A stretch of DNA of 64,000 nt from Varanus komodoensis. Its lineage: Eukaryota; Chordata; Lepidosauria; Squamata; Varanidae. The notes under the pieces are model-generated. The model was not told where the DNA came from. It did no database searches and worked only from the letters and a program-made list of their open reading frames with translations. The DNA lies in assembly GCF_004798865.1 (NCBI RefSeq), contig NW_025336481.1, positions 24,246,183 to 24,310,182 on the forward strand. Direction: 5' to 3'. This document shows positions 33,096 through 45,700 of this stretch, piece after piece; position 1 is the first letter of the stretch; the number at the start of each line of letters is the position of its first letter. The translations under genes were made by a program, and so were the position numbers.

Positions 33096-34369
33096 CTCAT
33101 TTTAGACTTCAAGGGAAGCAGCACTTAGTGTCTTCCATACAGCCATGTTTCAGATAGTGATGTTCATTATACTTGGTAAAGATGGCAAATCTGCACGATG
33201 GGTTGATTAGGCTATGATTACACAAGCCTTTTTATTTTATTTTTTAGGGATTGAGAAAGGTGCATAGTGACCTTTTATTTGTCCTTCTCAAAAGCAGTAC
33301 CTCTGTTGTAAATGACTTTCATAGCCTCAGCAGAAATACTACTGAAAGTCTTTATTAAATATTTTGATTTATATCTCAAAAAGTCAATTGGTACAACAAC
33401 TTTTGGTGTGGTGTAGCCAGCCTGAATTGATTTCTACCTTTCAGTTTCAGCGGTGTTGAACTAAAGTCTCATTTCTGGATAAAGCTTTGTAGTGTGATGT
33501 CACAACTTTTCATCTCATTTTCAACTATCTTGCAGGATGTGGTGTGTTCTGACCTCATTTTATGTGATAGTACTGATGAGTTTTCTCCCAGGATTTCATG
33601 ATGGGAAGAAAGTGAGCTTTCTTGATCACTTTGTATCACATGGTTGTATAACAATCCCAAAGTAAGTCAACATTGGTGCTGCATCCTGATCTTAGGAGTA
33701 CCTTATGAGTACCTTTGTGAAAATCAGTGCTAGGTGTTTGCTTTGACATCTGTAGGTGGTCCTCCGGAAAGTTTTGTACTTGTTTTAATCTGTTTTTCCA
33801 TTTTTCATAGCCTGATCATTATGATCACAAAGTAACTCCTATTTTAACTTAGCCACAAATTTTGGGTGACAGTTAAAAGATACTGGCTCTGTGGCCTTTG
33901 ATTTTTTGTTTTGTTTTGTTTTTCTTGATGTATATATCGATCTATTGTATCTTTTCCTCTTCTGAAAAAAAGAACTTTAACAAGACACACAGAAATGTCC
34001 ATGGGAGGAACTATTAAGAGCACACTGCCCACGCTGCTGTTTGCATCTGACCATCCAAGTTTCCTTTTTCTTTCTCTAACCTCTGTTCAGGGTTCCTAGA
34101 GTTTCATCTTTCCTGGTTTCCAGAAATAATTGCAAACATTATAAATGACATACTTTAAAAATAAAATAAATATGTTTGAATGCCTGCCAGTTGCCCACTG
34201 AGCACAGCTAAATTTCAGATGATTCAGCAGGTAAACTGAAAAATGAGGTTTTGGAAGAGTTTTGTCTATTTGCATAGTTTGAGATTGCAGCTTCCATCTG
34301 TGACATCCATGTTTTCTGTAACAAGAAACAAAAAACTTTTAGCTTTGTTTTACCAAACCCAAGCAATTT

Positions 34370-34452
34370 TAGAGTGCAGTCCTGTGAATATTTAGAAATT
34401 TAGACATGGGCGCTGTAGGTCTTTTTCTATTGGAACATGCATAGGATTGTGC
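34370..34452. repeat. degenerate MITE-like inverted element
   Basis: It runs from agagtgcagtcctgtgaata to gcataggattgtgca. The two ends are imperfect inverted repeats, as in an abundant squamate element of the form GCAATCCTATGCA...TGCATAGGATTGC. It is weak because the centre is diverged. Confidence 0.35.
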
Positions 34453-35688
34453 ACTTAGTGTTATAAATGCTTTATATGGCTAATAATCTGTAGCTTGTTT
34501 ATCAGGTGTGGAATTGGCTTCTCATGTATAGCAGTAATTGAGAAATTCCCTTCTTAGTAAGTTTCTTATGGCAACAAAAAGGAAATAAGGTTTTGCTTCC
34601 ACTCTCAAATTTACCTGTACACAATTTTCAAGGAACTGCATCTATTGATAGATGCTCTAGTAAGCAATAACTTCTGTTCATATTTATGGTAATTTTTAGA
34701 ATAAAGAGGTACCTTGCTCTGATGTTTTGGGGACTACTGAAACAGTGCAGGCAAGTAACAGTGCAAATAATTGGGGAAAGGATGTTAAAATTACGTTGGA
34801 CTACTCGCCTGTGTGAATATATTTTGAGCTTTTACGAAATGTTGCAGTATACCTACCTTGATAGACTCAGTCTGTGCCTGTAGTAAGAAGGCTGCTATGC
34901 ACTGTTGATACCTATTTTCATGCTGTATTAGAAATGCATTTCGCAATCCAAAAACTAGAAAAATGATTAATACATGGTAAATAATTGTACCATGCCTTCA
35001 GACCTATTTAAGCAATAAATATCTGTCTTTCTATGAGAAACATGGCTGTTTAATTGGATAACTATACATAGCATAGATCAGATAACTACAGCACATTACC
35101 AGTGAGTTATCATAATCTATTTCAGTGGAACAAGATGCATGGAACCTAAGAGGTTTTACAACCAACCTTTTAAAAAATGATTTCATAAGATGCCAACTGA
35201 AACTTACCTACACTATTATGGTACTACAAAGTCCAGCTCTCACTTCTGCAGTTCTAACCCTAGACTATGGCTTGTGGCATGTGCACTCACTATAAATACC
35301 AGAGATAATGTGCATGTGACTTTTCAAACTTTTTCTGCTTCCCCCACAATAAAACAATTGGTGTGTTATATTTGTTCATGTTATAAACATAGTTGATACT
35401 GTGCTGTAATGACCACAGAGCAGAAATTGCATGTGAAAACTACTGGTCCATTATGTCTTGTAAACTAAAGGAGTTCTCATCACAGGCTCTATCTTGGTTC
35501 AGATATAAAAGTAACTAGGGGTATGGTATAGGGAGTGATCCCTTTCTCTACAGGGAAACTTTTAAAAAGAAAAGAAAAGGCAGTGGACCACCTCCAGCAA
35601 GGTAGCATCTTCTGTCCTGGCTTAATATTTGATGGAGATGTATATTATAAAGTTTCATCCAAGACTATCAGAAAAATGACTGACTGGA

Positions 35689-35928
35689 GAGCCAGTGTGG
35701 TGTAGTGGTTAAGAGCATGGGACTGGTACTCAGATGATCTGGGTTCTAGTCCCTGCTCAGCCATGGAGCCAACTGGGTGACTTTGGGCCAGTCACAGACT
35801 CTCAGCCCAACCTACCTCACAGGATTGTTGTTGTGGGGATACGATGGAGGAGGAGATGTAAGCTGCCTTGAGCCCTTTGTAGGAAAAAGGCAGGATATGA
35901 ATCGAAAAATAAAAGTAAATAAAAAAGT
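35689..35928 (+). repeat. tRNA-derived SINE, near full length
   Basis: The head GAGAGCCAGTGTGGTGTAGT followed by GGTTAAGAG holds the A box, and GGTTCTAGTCC is the B box. The body has gccagtcacagactctcagc and aacctacctcacaggattgt; the tail is agctgccttgagccc then an A-rich AAATAAAAGTAAATAAAAAA. This is the best preserved SINE of the window. Confidence 0.85.
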
Positions 35929-36517
35929 GAAATGTGCTGCAGTAGAATATTATTCCTGCATCAAAGAGGGCCTCTCATTAAAACATGCTGGGAAATGGAA
36001 AAGCTAAGTTTCCAAGCACCATTGGACAGTCATTTCTCATTTAAAATAACTTGGCTCTACCATGAAACCAGTGTTACAAGATAATACATTTCAGGAAGAC
36101 TAGCACTCAATGGCACTTCAAAGACTATTTTACAAAAGACAAACTATCTGAGCCTGTTATATAACTTCATGTAACAAACATACCTTCTTTAAAAATTAAA
36201 TATGAATTCTAAAGATAGTCTTATCCAATTTCTAAGTGTCACAAGTCTGATTGCCAAGTTATTAAAAATGTCCATCGAATTAATTCCTGAGAAGTGAGAA
36301 TAGATTATTAGAGTCAGGGCATACATTCTGAACTCTGCAGAACTCCAAGAGCTTTTGTTCCACAATGAACATATGATGCTCTTGCACTATTTATCTCCTG
36401 TCTTATCTAGTTCCCTTCATGCTAATGTCACAACTGCTAGAAGTTTTGGTTTATATCAGGGTTGTATCTCACTTGTTAGAGAAAATTTATAAAAGCATTG
36501 ATCCAGTCCAGCCTTCC

Positions 36518-36747
36518 TCAGTACCAACCAAGGGATATTTCGGCAAAAATAGTTTCATTTAAAGTGTGAACTGTGTGAGATACACGCTGAAAATGTAATA
36601 CAAGTGTTCTACTGATGGTAGAGGCTGGGTGTGAGAGCTTCAGTTTTGCCATTTCTGTTTTGGCTGCCAGGACTTGCATTGTATGTATAGCACATCCGAA
36701 ACTGACATTGCAAAGAATGGAACATAGCAGCTCCTGTTCTGTTAGCC
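36518..36747 (-). CDS. PLEKHG7: PLEKHG7 candidate last exon (weak)
   Basis: A phase 1 acceptor (gctttccatacag) opens 75 codons and a TGA at 36518. The reading frame includes VLAAKTEMAKLKLS, which loosely resembles LLQAQTENIKKTW of the human PH tail. The conserved LRNAFLIQHENRY part is not recognisable in this frame. Another frame just upstream reads MLSIQG and, after a stop, QNRSC, which is faintly similar to it. So this may be a diverged or decayed exon, or the true exon may lie elsewhere or be missing. I could not find a better match between 32.5 and 37.1 kb. Confidence 0.3.
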
Positions 36748-39700
36748 CTGTATGGAAAGCATAGTTTTCATAGTTGAAGGTGCTTTGATCAAGGTATGAC
36801 TTCCTGTGCTGTACATCCATTTATGGAAGGTGTCTGGTCTCCCACTAGCCTTTGATTAATCAGATTTTGAAGACATATAAAATCATAGAAAGGGGTACCC
36901 TCTTACTCCTTGTTCTAGGCTGTTTTGGGGAAGCGCTGAGATAGGAAAGTTGAAATGAGGGGGAAGCAACTGGTTCTTGTGAATTAATATTATTATTATT
37001 ATTTTCCTAAATTATGTTAAAGAGGACTAGTTTAGATGGACACACAATGTATCTAGCCCTATATGGATGCAGTATAGCTCTTTATTTCTTTTTAGAAGTT
37101 TTAACTGAGCCATATGTAAAACATGCTTAACATACCATTTCCATGGAATGAATCAATATTTTTTACTATCAGTCTGTTTAATGGAATAGGTTGATCAAGC
37201 ACTGTGCAGTAACTGCCTTCTTCAAGCAAAGATTGCAACTCAGGAGTGAAGACAGGGCAAACAGGTATTAAATTGAAATCAGAACTTCCATATTTCTGAA
37301 ATAAAAAGAAAAAAATATATTAATGAAATATTCCCTACCTAGTTGTTCTGACTTGTAACTGTAGATTTTCTTATTATGAAGTGTTTGACTTAAATTTGGA
37401 ATTGCAACTTTTGAAATCCCATCTCTGATAGGGCACTGAAACTAAAACTGTTTTTAAACCAACATTAATAATAAATAGGTGTATATTTGATAGCTACATT
37501 TACAGGTTTAAAACTGTATGAATGCCATTCCCAACCTAGTGGCCTTTGGATGTTTTGGTCTTTAAGTTCTACAAGCCCCAGCCAATATGACCAAAGGTCA
37601 GGAATGCTGGGACTTTTAGTCCTAAATATCTGGAGAGCACCAGGTCAGGGGAGGAGGTTATTTTTACAGTGTCTGGAGACACTTGAAGGCAAGTAGAGCA
37701 AAGATGCTCAGCTGCTCTGCTTGGCCCTGATATGGTTAACATGGATAGTTTTGAAATCAATCCAGAGCCTCTCTAGGACCTTATATGCAGTTTCCATCAA
37801 TGCACAAGACTTGAGACTGTGTGAACCTCCTTGTTTTGATTTTGGTTTCCACCTGGCAGCATCACCAGCAGTCACCACTGGCTCAGAAATGTGGGACACA
37901 AATGTGGGCCTTGAGAACTGGGGGCACTCTCAGGAAGAGTGTGAAGACCTCCAACCCCTTTGTCCTTCAGTCCTGCACCCTAAGCCTCTCCAACCATTGC
38001 CACTCTGAGGGACGGAGCTGGATTTCTTAGACATCTATGAGAGTTCAGAATAAACCGAGCAAAACCAATACAATGTGGAGCCAAGACTTAAAAACACTTC
38101 GCACATCGCACAATTGCTGTTAGAAGCTGGTAACAGAGATCCTCTGAGGCCCTTGCCTGCAGTACATTAAAAGTCTGGGAGACAGATACATGCCCCTGTG
38201 CTTTCCGACTCTGAGCACAGGCGACCCATGATTTTTACATCTTTGTTATTCATGCGTTGTTCCCTAGAGACTATGTTCAAAGATTTTTCACTTCAGAAAG
38301 CTAGCAGCCTGCCGCCTGCCTTCTTTTATGTAATTCTTTCCCTGAGTGCTAGAGATATTTTGAAGAGTTTTGCAGATGTGTATTAAGACACACCTTGAAC
38401 TCTCTGAAAACACATCTCACACTACAGCTCACACTACCCTGCCATCCACCTTTCCACCCTTTTAGGATGCCACCTCTTGTCACTGCTGGTCTGAAGAGTT
38501 TGGTCAGCAACACGTAAAGGTTGAACAGTGGAACTGGGCTGCTATCTTTTTTTCTTTCCTTCTTTCTTAATGCAGCACTGAAAAGTGACTTCATTAATAA
38601 GCAAACTAGGAAGCCATATTCCCTGTATGAGGTACTGACTGGAAGAGGAGATGGGGAATTGTAGCATCCTTTCCCTCAGTTATTTTCTATTTACAGATGC
38701 AATGCACAGCCTTTTCCTCATTCGATGTGAAAACAATTTTTTAAAAATCTTTCCATAATATATGCTGCCCCTACAGACCAAAAAGTATATTAAAGAAACT
38801 GTATTATCATTATGTACCTTTTTATGCCGGTTAAGTTTAGTAATCAGTAGCAAATCATCAAACAGAAAGAGGTAGACGTCACTAAGTTTCATATGTTCTG
38901 AAGAACAAACAAAAAGATAAACAGTGTATATGGAGAAGGGAAAACCAAAATCAATATTTTCTTTTCTGAATTTACCATTGCACCGCTAAAGGATTCAAAG
39001 CATATTTTTTCTAGTGTCCACCTTCTGGAAAGTTTGTTTTATCAAACTGAACTGAACTCTGGGTTTTGTTTCTCAGCCATCTTATGAACTGATCTTTTTC
39101 TTCTATTGTCCCAGAGGTACAGAATTTGTAGCCCTACCTCATCCACAGAAGATAAGAGGCTCTTAGGAGAAGTCCAGGGGCATGTTTGCCCTCCACTGCT
39201 TCATGGAGCAATCTGTGGGTTAATTTACCCTTGGATTTCTAAAAGCATATCTGTAGGTATAGAGACCAAAGTCACCCACGGTGCAAATGAGCAACTCTCA
39301 ATACCTTAGGGAAACTTGGATGCAGACAGGGGTGATTGGAGGTAGAAATGTTGCCAAGGAGCCAGGTAGAACTGGACATATTTCCTTTTTAGCCTGGATT
39401 TCTTAATGTATAAAAAGAATAGCATGTTCACTATATTTTGTAGTAGTACTTCATTCTTTTAGAAGTCTGGCCTGCTTTATTTTGCTGCCAGTTTAGCCAG
39501 GCACTGCCTATGCTTTGGTAAAATCTGTCAAACACTTCACTTTTTGAATTCAGTGCTTTATTCTGCTACCTTCACTAACACTGTTTCTGAAGAATGTGTT
39601 TATTGAAAGATCCAGACTTTGGCAATCTTTTGGGATTTTCTTTCTCTGGAATGGCATGGAAACTTTGCTCTCACATTGATTGGATCTTTGAAAATAATGA

Positions 39701-42700
39701 TTTTACCAAGCTTTAGATTATAATTAATATGCACCACGGTAGCCCATTATGGATGCAATACTGAATCTATTTTGTGTGTGTCAGAAGGCCAAATTGATTT
39801 AGTTAACCATATACCTTCCCTATTCACAATGGAAGATGGAGATCTAACTATCCTAATTTTACTTGATCCTTGGTTCTGAATTGATGAAACAAGTGCCTAC
39901 TGTTTTGCTGGCCATTATTAGAGTTTATCTGAATAATAATAACGATAATGATAAAATTGGGTGAGTTTCATTTGCTATTTTATCTTATTTTGTTACCAGC
40001 TCACAGTTAAGTTTTATTGCCCAGAATCAGATGCAAGAACTTTTGTATCACTCAAAGGTTTGGCTCCTGTGCTTGGATATGTTTCATTCTTTGAATCACT
40101 TTGCCTACCTTTTGTTCATATTCTCTCTTGAGCTTTATAGATGACCCCATCCTGTTTATTGTCTGGCATAGCCACTGAAGGTGAAATGCAATGTTTACCT
40201 GCAAGAGTTAATTTTCCCTCATGAACAAGGGATCTTTTTGTAGATGACAAGATGTTTTCTTTGGGGTTGTTCCTTAGTATGCTCTTGAGACACTTGCAAT
40301 GGAGAAAAAGAAGAAAAGAAAACCAAGTAACAGGTGGGAAGTGAGTTTCTATTTAAAGGTATGAGTAAGACTGAAACTGTTGTACTTTTGGTGACTACCA
40401 TGTTATGTATTCCACTGACTGCCTTAACTATATATATACTAACTATAACTATGTTAGAAGTGGGGATAGATATGCGCTGAAAAAGATCGGGGTACTCGGT
40501 GTAGGAGGTGAAAGGAAAATACATGACACATAAAATCCACAAAAGCATCAGTGTATCAGACCTCCCCCACAACGCCCCTGGAAACACTGCCAAAATTTTC
40601 CAGTATAAAATCTTCCATAGAGAAAATACATTTGCATATGCTCTCGCAAATTAATAAAAATGCTTCGGTGTAGATGTATGTTGCAGCCCTTACATTAAGT
40701 GCAACTTGTGCTTGTTTGCACTTTGTCTTAGTTTGTTGCTTGTGCCATTCACCACCACGTATCTCCACTTAATGGTGTGATTGTCACACTGCCTCCTATG
40801 ATGACAGCATGTTGCATAAAATGGGAGGAATTCTGGAACTGGATTTGTGTGAGCGCTCATAAGACTTGCACATGAGGAAGTAGCAGCTGTGCAGAGCATC
40901 TCTGAAACGTTCAAGAGCTACTTAACTATTCTGAAGTTAAGCCATAAATTGTACTATTTGGCTCTCCGTGTTATTTTTAGAACTATCAGAAGATTTAAGA
41001 CATGCCTTCCTAGGGCATATATTCAATACTGATAATGAAGTGCTTACCTCGGGAACAAAAAATCTTTTGTCTTGATCCCAAAGTGAAGGCCAAATTATAA
41101 TTTCCTGAAGCTGTTTAAATTTCTGAAAATTGTCCAGCCATTTCACTTTTCCTTCCAAGTCCCCTGAAAGTGAGATGAACCGTAGGAAAGGATAGTTGGA
41201 ATAAAACAGTGAAATCATTACAAAGTGCCAGTTTATGGACTTGTCATCATCATAGGCATTATCAGCCTATGGAGGGGTCTATTCAGAGCTAACATTCTGT
41301 GCATATTGAAATATGAGGACCAACATTGTGTTTGTACCAAATGTGAGTCTTTGGTTTATTGTTTCATCTCATGTTGCATTTTTTGCAGACAGTGAAGGCA
41401 TTCACAAATTATGTTCTTCCTTTTTGGTACAGTCTTAATGCATGTATATCTGAGCAACACAGAACAACCCCCAAAGATAAGGTGTTTTGTACTTCTACTC
41501 ACGTATTGATTTTTCCACCTTGTCCTTAAGTGAATCAATGACAGTTTTCTCTGCTGCCTCTGTATTTTTCCAGATATTCTTCAGGAGGAGAGGATAGCGG
41601 GTCAATTTGTGTAAAGGGGCAACCAGCAGTTCTGATAGATGGAGTCGTTTGCACAGTTCATTCTGTTCACACCACTATTAGAGGCAAAGGAAGACTATTT
41701 AAGGAAAGCCCAAGTCTTAACAGAAAAGCAAACAGTTCTTCATACACAGACTAGTTATCTGATATGCCAGCAGTATCAGTTTCTTGCATGAAATAAATTC
41801 TAATGCTAATTTTAAATTATGGAAAATTATAAAATATAAATCTATTAAATCTACAGTTTTCAAAGGGTGTGCACAAATTATAAATATAAAACTAGTATAT
41901 AGAATTGACCATATTGACTTGTCCATAAGAATAACACAGAGGTTATACTAAACGCACTGGGAAGCATCGAACAAATGTATCTATAGCAAGTATGCATATA
42001 ATATGTTTTTGGCACACATCTAATCTCAGGGGGGAAGGTTCTTCCACATTCTGGGTGCCCTGTTCTGAACCACCACAGACCAGACCACAGGACCATGTGT
42101 CACCACCCAGAGGGCTTCACCAGATGACCTCAAGGACTGAATGGGTCTCTAAGAGAGAAGACAGTCTATCAGGTTGAGGAATTTATACAAAATCTTAAAT
42201 TAGCAGTCTGTGCAATTCCTTCAGCACAACTCTAACATGTTGCTGATTGCTCAACAAACTGGTCAAAGCAACCTGGATCAGCTCCACATAAAGCATCCCA
42301 TAATAATCCATTTTCAAGATTATCAGTGCCTGGCAACTGTGGCCGAGCACTCCCAGTCCAAGAAGAACTCCTGCTGAAGCTGGGAAAAGGTGCTCTGAGA
42401 CTGGGCCTCTGGATGAAGGATTCATTCAGAAACACCCCCGATGGTGCACCTGATCTTTCAGAAGGAATGCAACACTACCTGTAATAGGTAGTCCACTTAT
42501 TGTTAAAGTAGGCTAGAAACACACTCAGAACTGGTGTAGCTGGCACAAGAATGATACATGCTCTGTTTTCCAGCCCCTGGGAATGTATTGCAACTGCTGA
42601 ACCTTCTGTACAATCTTCAAGGCAGCTCCTCCCAGGGCACATTATTACAGATGCTTCCCAAGTCTCAAACTGGGTCCTTCGGTTGAGGAGCAGGTGAACT

Positions 42701-45700
42701 CCCTTCTCTACTGTAATGCCCCTATTTTACATTGCTACTTTCATATGGGAGTAAAAGGTATTTATCTTTTTAAAAATAGGAATGGGTATTTGACAATAGA
42801 GGGCTATCCAACAATATCGGACAAAATGATTAGGGTTTTGGAAACAAATGGCAGATGAACTCATTATTCAGTCATTGGCAAGACTTAGTATTTCTCAGCC
42901 TAAGTACCTCATCCTGCACAATGAGAGTTGGTTATTAATACTGCATTAAATAATGTATTCTTTACTGGGGTATTCTAAGAAGTGCTGAGAATAATTACCT
43001 GATTTGCACATAGTAGCAATTCCTGGGTTAGTTAGCCTAAGAATTGCTGGAATCCTGTGGGAATGAGGAACAACACTGCTTCCCACCTGCTCATCTTGCT
43101 CCCTGGTTGTTTGCTCACATTTCTGAAACTGCTGGGTTACTGAGGGACAAACAACTCAGAGCTTTAATCCCAACAACAATCCATGGTTTATCTCTTCCAC
43201 AACAGCCCACAGTTCCAGGTTCAGACTGGATGCAAACTGGGAGGGGTGAGCCGAGGTGTGGCAGTTCATTTGCTCACTCCTCAGTGTGGCCTCAGTGATC
43301 CATAATGTAAACAATGTGGATTGGTGTGTCAGTCATTGGGAGCAGAACTGGACTGGATCCAAGAACTCTGTTCCTCCAGCAGAAAGTTTCCTGCATCAGA
43401 GGAAAGGGATCTTTGAGTCCAATCCTATGGATTGAAATACATATGGAAGAACTAGTGGAACATGCTTTCCAGCCTTGTCATCCCCTCAGCAGAATTTTCT
43501 AAGTTGTGTGAGAGATTGTCTAAAATTCTGAGCTATGTTGTCATGCAGGCAGCTGAGGAGGAAGCAGGGGTTCCTAAAAACCCAGTGAAGGCACCTCTAG
43601 CATGTGATTACTCATGAATGGGAGGTTGTTCTACCTTATTTTGAGGAATTCCCCCTTCTCTCCAGCCCCCTCTGTTGAGGGTAGATGGGGGCCCAGCAGC
43701 CCTCAGTCACTGCCCACCTCATTTAGGAGTTTTCCACTGGTCCTCAGGTGATGTGTTTGTGTGTGCATTCCCATGGGGATGAGGGGGTGTGAAACTCACA
43801 TTCTGCCTATGCCTTTCCACACTTTTCTCTGACTTTCATGTGGAAATGTGAAGGCTTATTGTACACCTAGTGTTTCCTCTTTCCTTCAAAATAATCCACA
43901 AGTCAATGCCTGTTGCAATATTTGTTCAACTGAATCCTGTGCAGGATATGTCAATATAGTCCAATACTTGCTGTTTTCACTGCCACAAACAGAAGAGTGT
44001 CACATTCCATATAAAGCCCATATTCACCATATTTCCTATAACAAGCTATGTTTTGTCCTTCTCAGTGTAATGGTACTTCTATGACAGCATCCATTTTTTA
44101 AAAAATGGTTGTCACAATATCATGTTAGCTTTACTTTCAGATAGGTCCCAAAATCTTTCTTCTTTTTCATTTTTTCCAAGTAAAAGATTGCGGATGTGTA
44201 ATTCAAGCAGTATATCTGGTGGCTCTGGCACATGTTTCCTTGGAAATACTGAAAGACAAATACACGAGTTGTTTAGCATCAGTGTACAAAAAGTGGGCCC
44301 ATCCATTTCTTGGGCTTAATTTTATAGTGCTTGCCTATCTATGCTGAAACTTGGATATATTTTTTTTTCAATATGAACAGACACTGTTAATCTCTCCTTG
44401 TGATTTCATGGTGGTACCACAGATTAGGGTGACCACTTTAGACATTTTTTAAAAGAGAAAATGTTTCATCAAAAGAAAGCACATTTGAACATGGTAATTT
44501 ATGCACACATATGTAAATATAGGCATAAATACTGTAAAGTTAACACCTCATTGTAGTGGGTAAGATGTATTGGCCAGGTGAGCTGTGTGTCCACCTAGTT
44601 AGCTGTTGTCCAGGTGGTAAGTGCTAATTAACTGCTTCATGGACTCTGTGTTCTTCCTCCAGCTATGGTCCTCCAAACAGAGGGTGCCTTCTTAAAATGG
44701 GCTTTCCTTGGTAAAGTAGACCCAAGGATGCCTCACTGCAGATCACCGAACCTTGGAATAAGCCAGCTACAGTTGAACACTTTTAGTACATGTTTCAGAT
44801 AGTGGTCATATGCAGAGAAGGAACTTCTGCTGAATTCAAGGGGATTTATGTTTAGGATTGTTGTGCTATGCTTCACCTCCAGTTTAAAATGATTCATATT
44901 TTACTGAACTGTACCTTTTGTTTACAGAAAGACAAGAATTCCTGAAGGTTTTTAATTGTACTCCTGCTGCTCCCTTAGCAGCAGTTAGAAGAAGAAGAAG
45001 AAGAGGAAGAAGAAAGATCAGCTCTAGAGGGGCAACTGTTTGTGAGCTGCCCCTAGGCTTCGGCGAATGGGGCAGCATAGAAATTTTCTAAATAAATAAA
45101 TTAATAAATAAATAAACAAACAAACTGTATTAATCTCATGTAGTGAAAGTAGAGACTTACTGGGGCATAGCAAAGCTCCACCAATGGGGAGGCAGGACAC
45201 ATTGGCCATGGAAGTTTCCCATATACCTGCAGAAAGCTCTGTGGGTGTATGTCTTCTACTTCTGTGGTATTTCTGTTACTGTTAAGCTCCAGTCTGGGGT
45301 TCTAAGGCATTTTGCCACCCAAGCCAAAGGATAAAATGGTGCCAACTGCATTCCATGTATTGCAAATGGGACACTATATTTATTGCAATACCCAAGGACA
45401 GAAACTAGTTCAGGGTAAGCAAAACAGGCTGAGTAGGCCCCTGGCTCCTCTCCCAGCATCACAGGATCAGTCCCATGCCTCGCTGGAGCTGTCAGCCTCC
45501 CGGTGAGCACTAGTTGGGAGTCCTGGGAGAAGAGCTATATAAGAATAAGTTCTTCCATCCAGAACTGGCCTCAGCAACACAGGCCTTCCTGTTTGCTGTA
45601 GTGCCTGCATCGTAACTGGCCCATATGCTGCTTTGCTGTCTCACCTTAGCAACTCAGGTCTTCTTGCTAGCAGTGGTGGTGAAGTTTAGCTCCTGCATCT

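Larger units (their letters stand above)
32511..36517. other. intergenic region between EEA1 and PLEKHG7 3' ends
   Basis: About 4 kb of AT-rich DNA. It holds a minus SINE (33003-33095), a degenerate MITE-like piece (34370-34452) and a plus SINE (35689-35928). I see no other gene; the missing PLEKHG7 tail could in principle lie here, but I could not find it. Confidence 0.5.

Noticed and set aside
35689-35770. tRNA gene
   Set aside because: A and B boxes are present, but the body and A-rich tail are those of a SINE, and no full cloverleaf is evident.
40219-40593. 124-codon minus ORF as a single exon
   Set aside because: Only its end is coding; the acceptor at 40293-40294 and human similarity limit the exon to 40199-40292.
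41503-41662. PLEKHG7 exon starting at the nearer AG (41662)
   Set aside because: The farther acceptor adds WCEQ, which human has; the nearer one would drop these four conserved residues.
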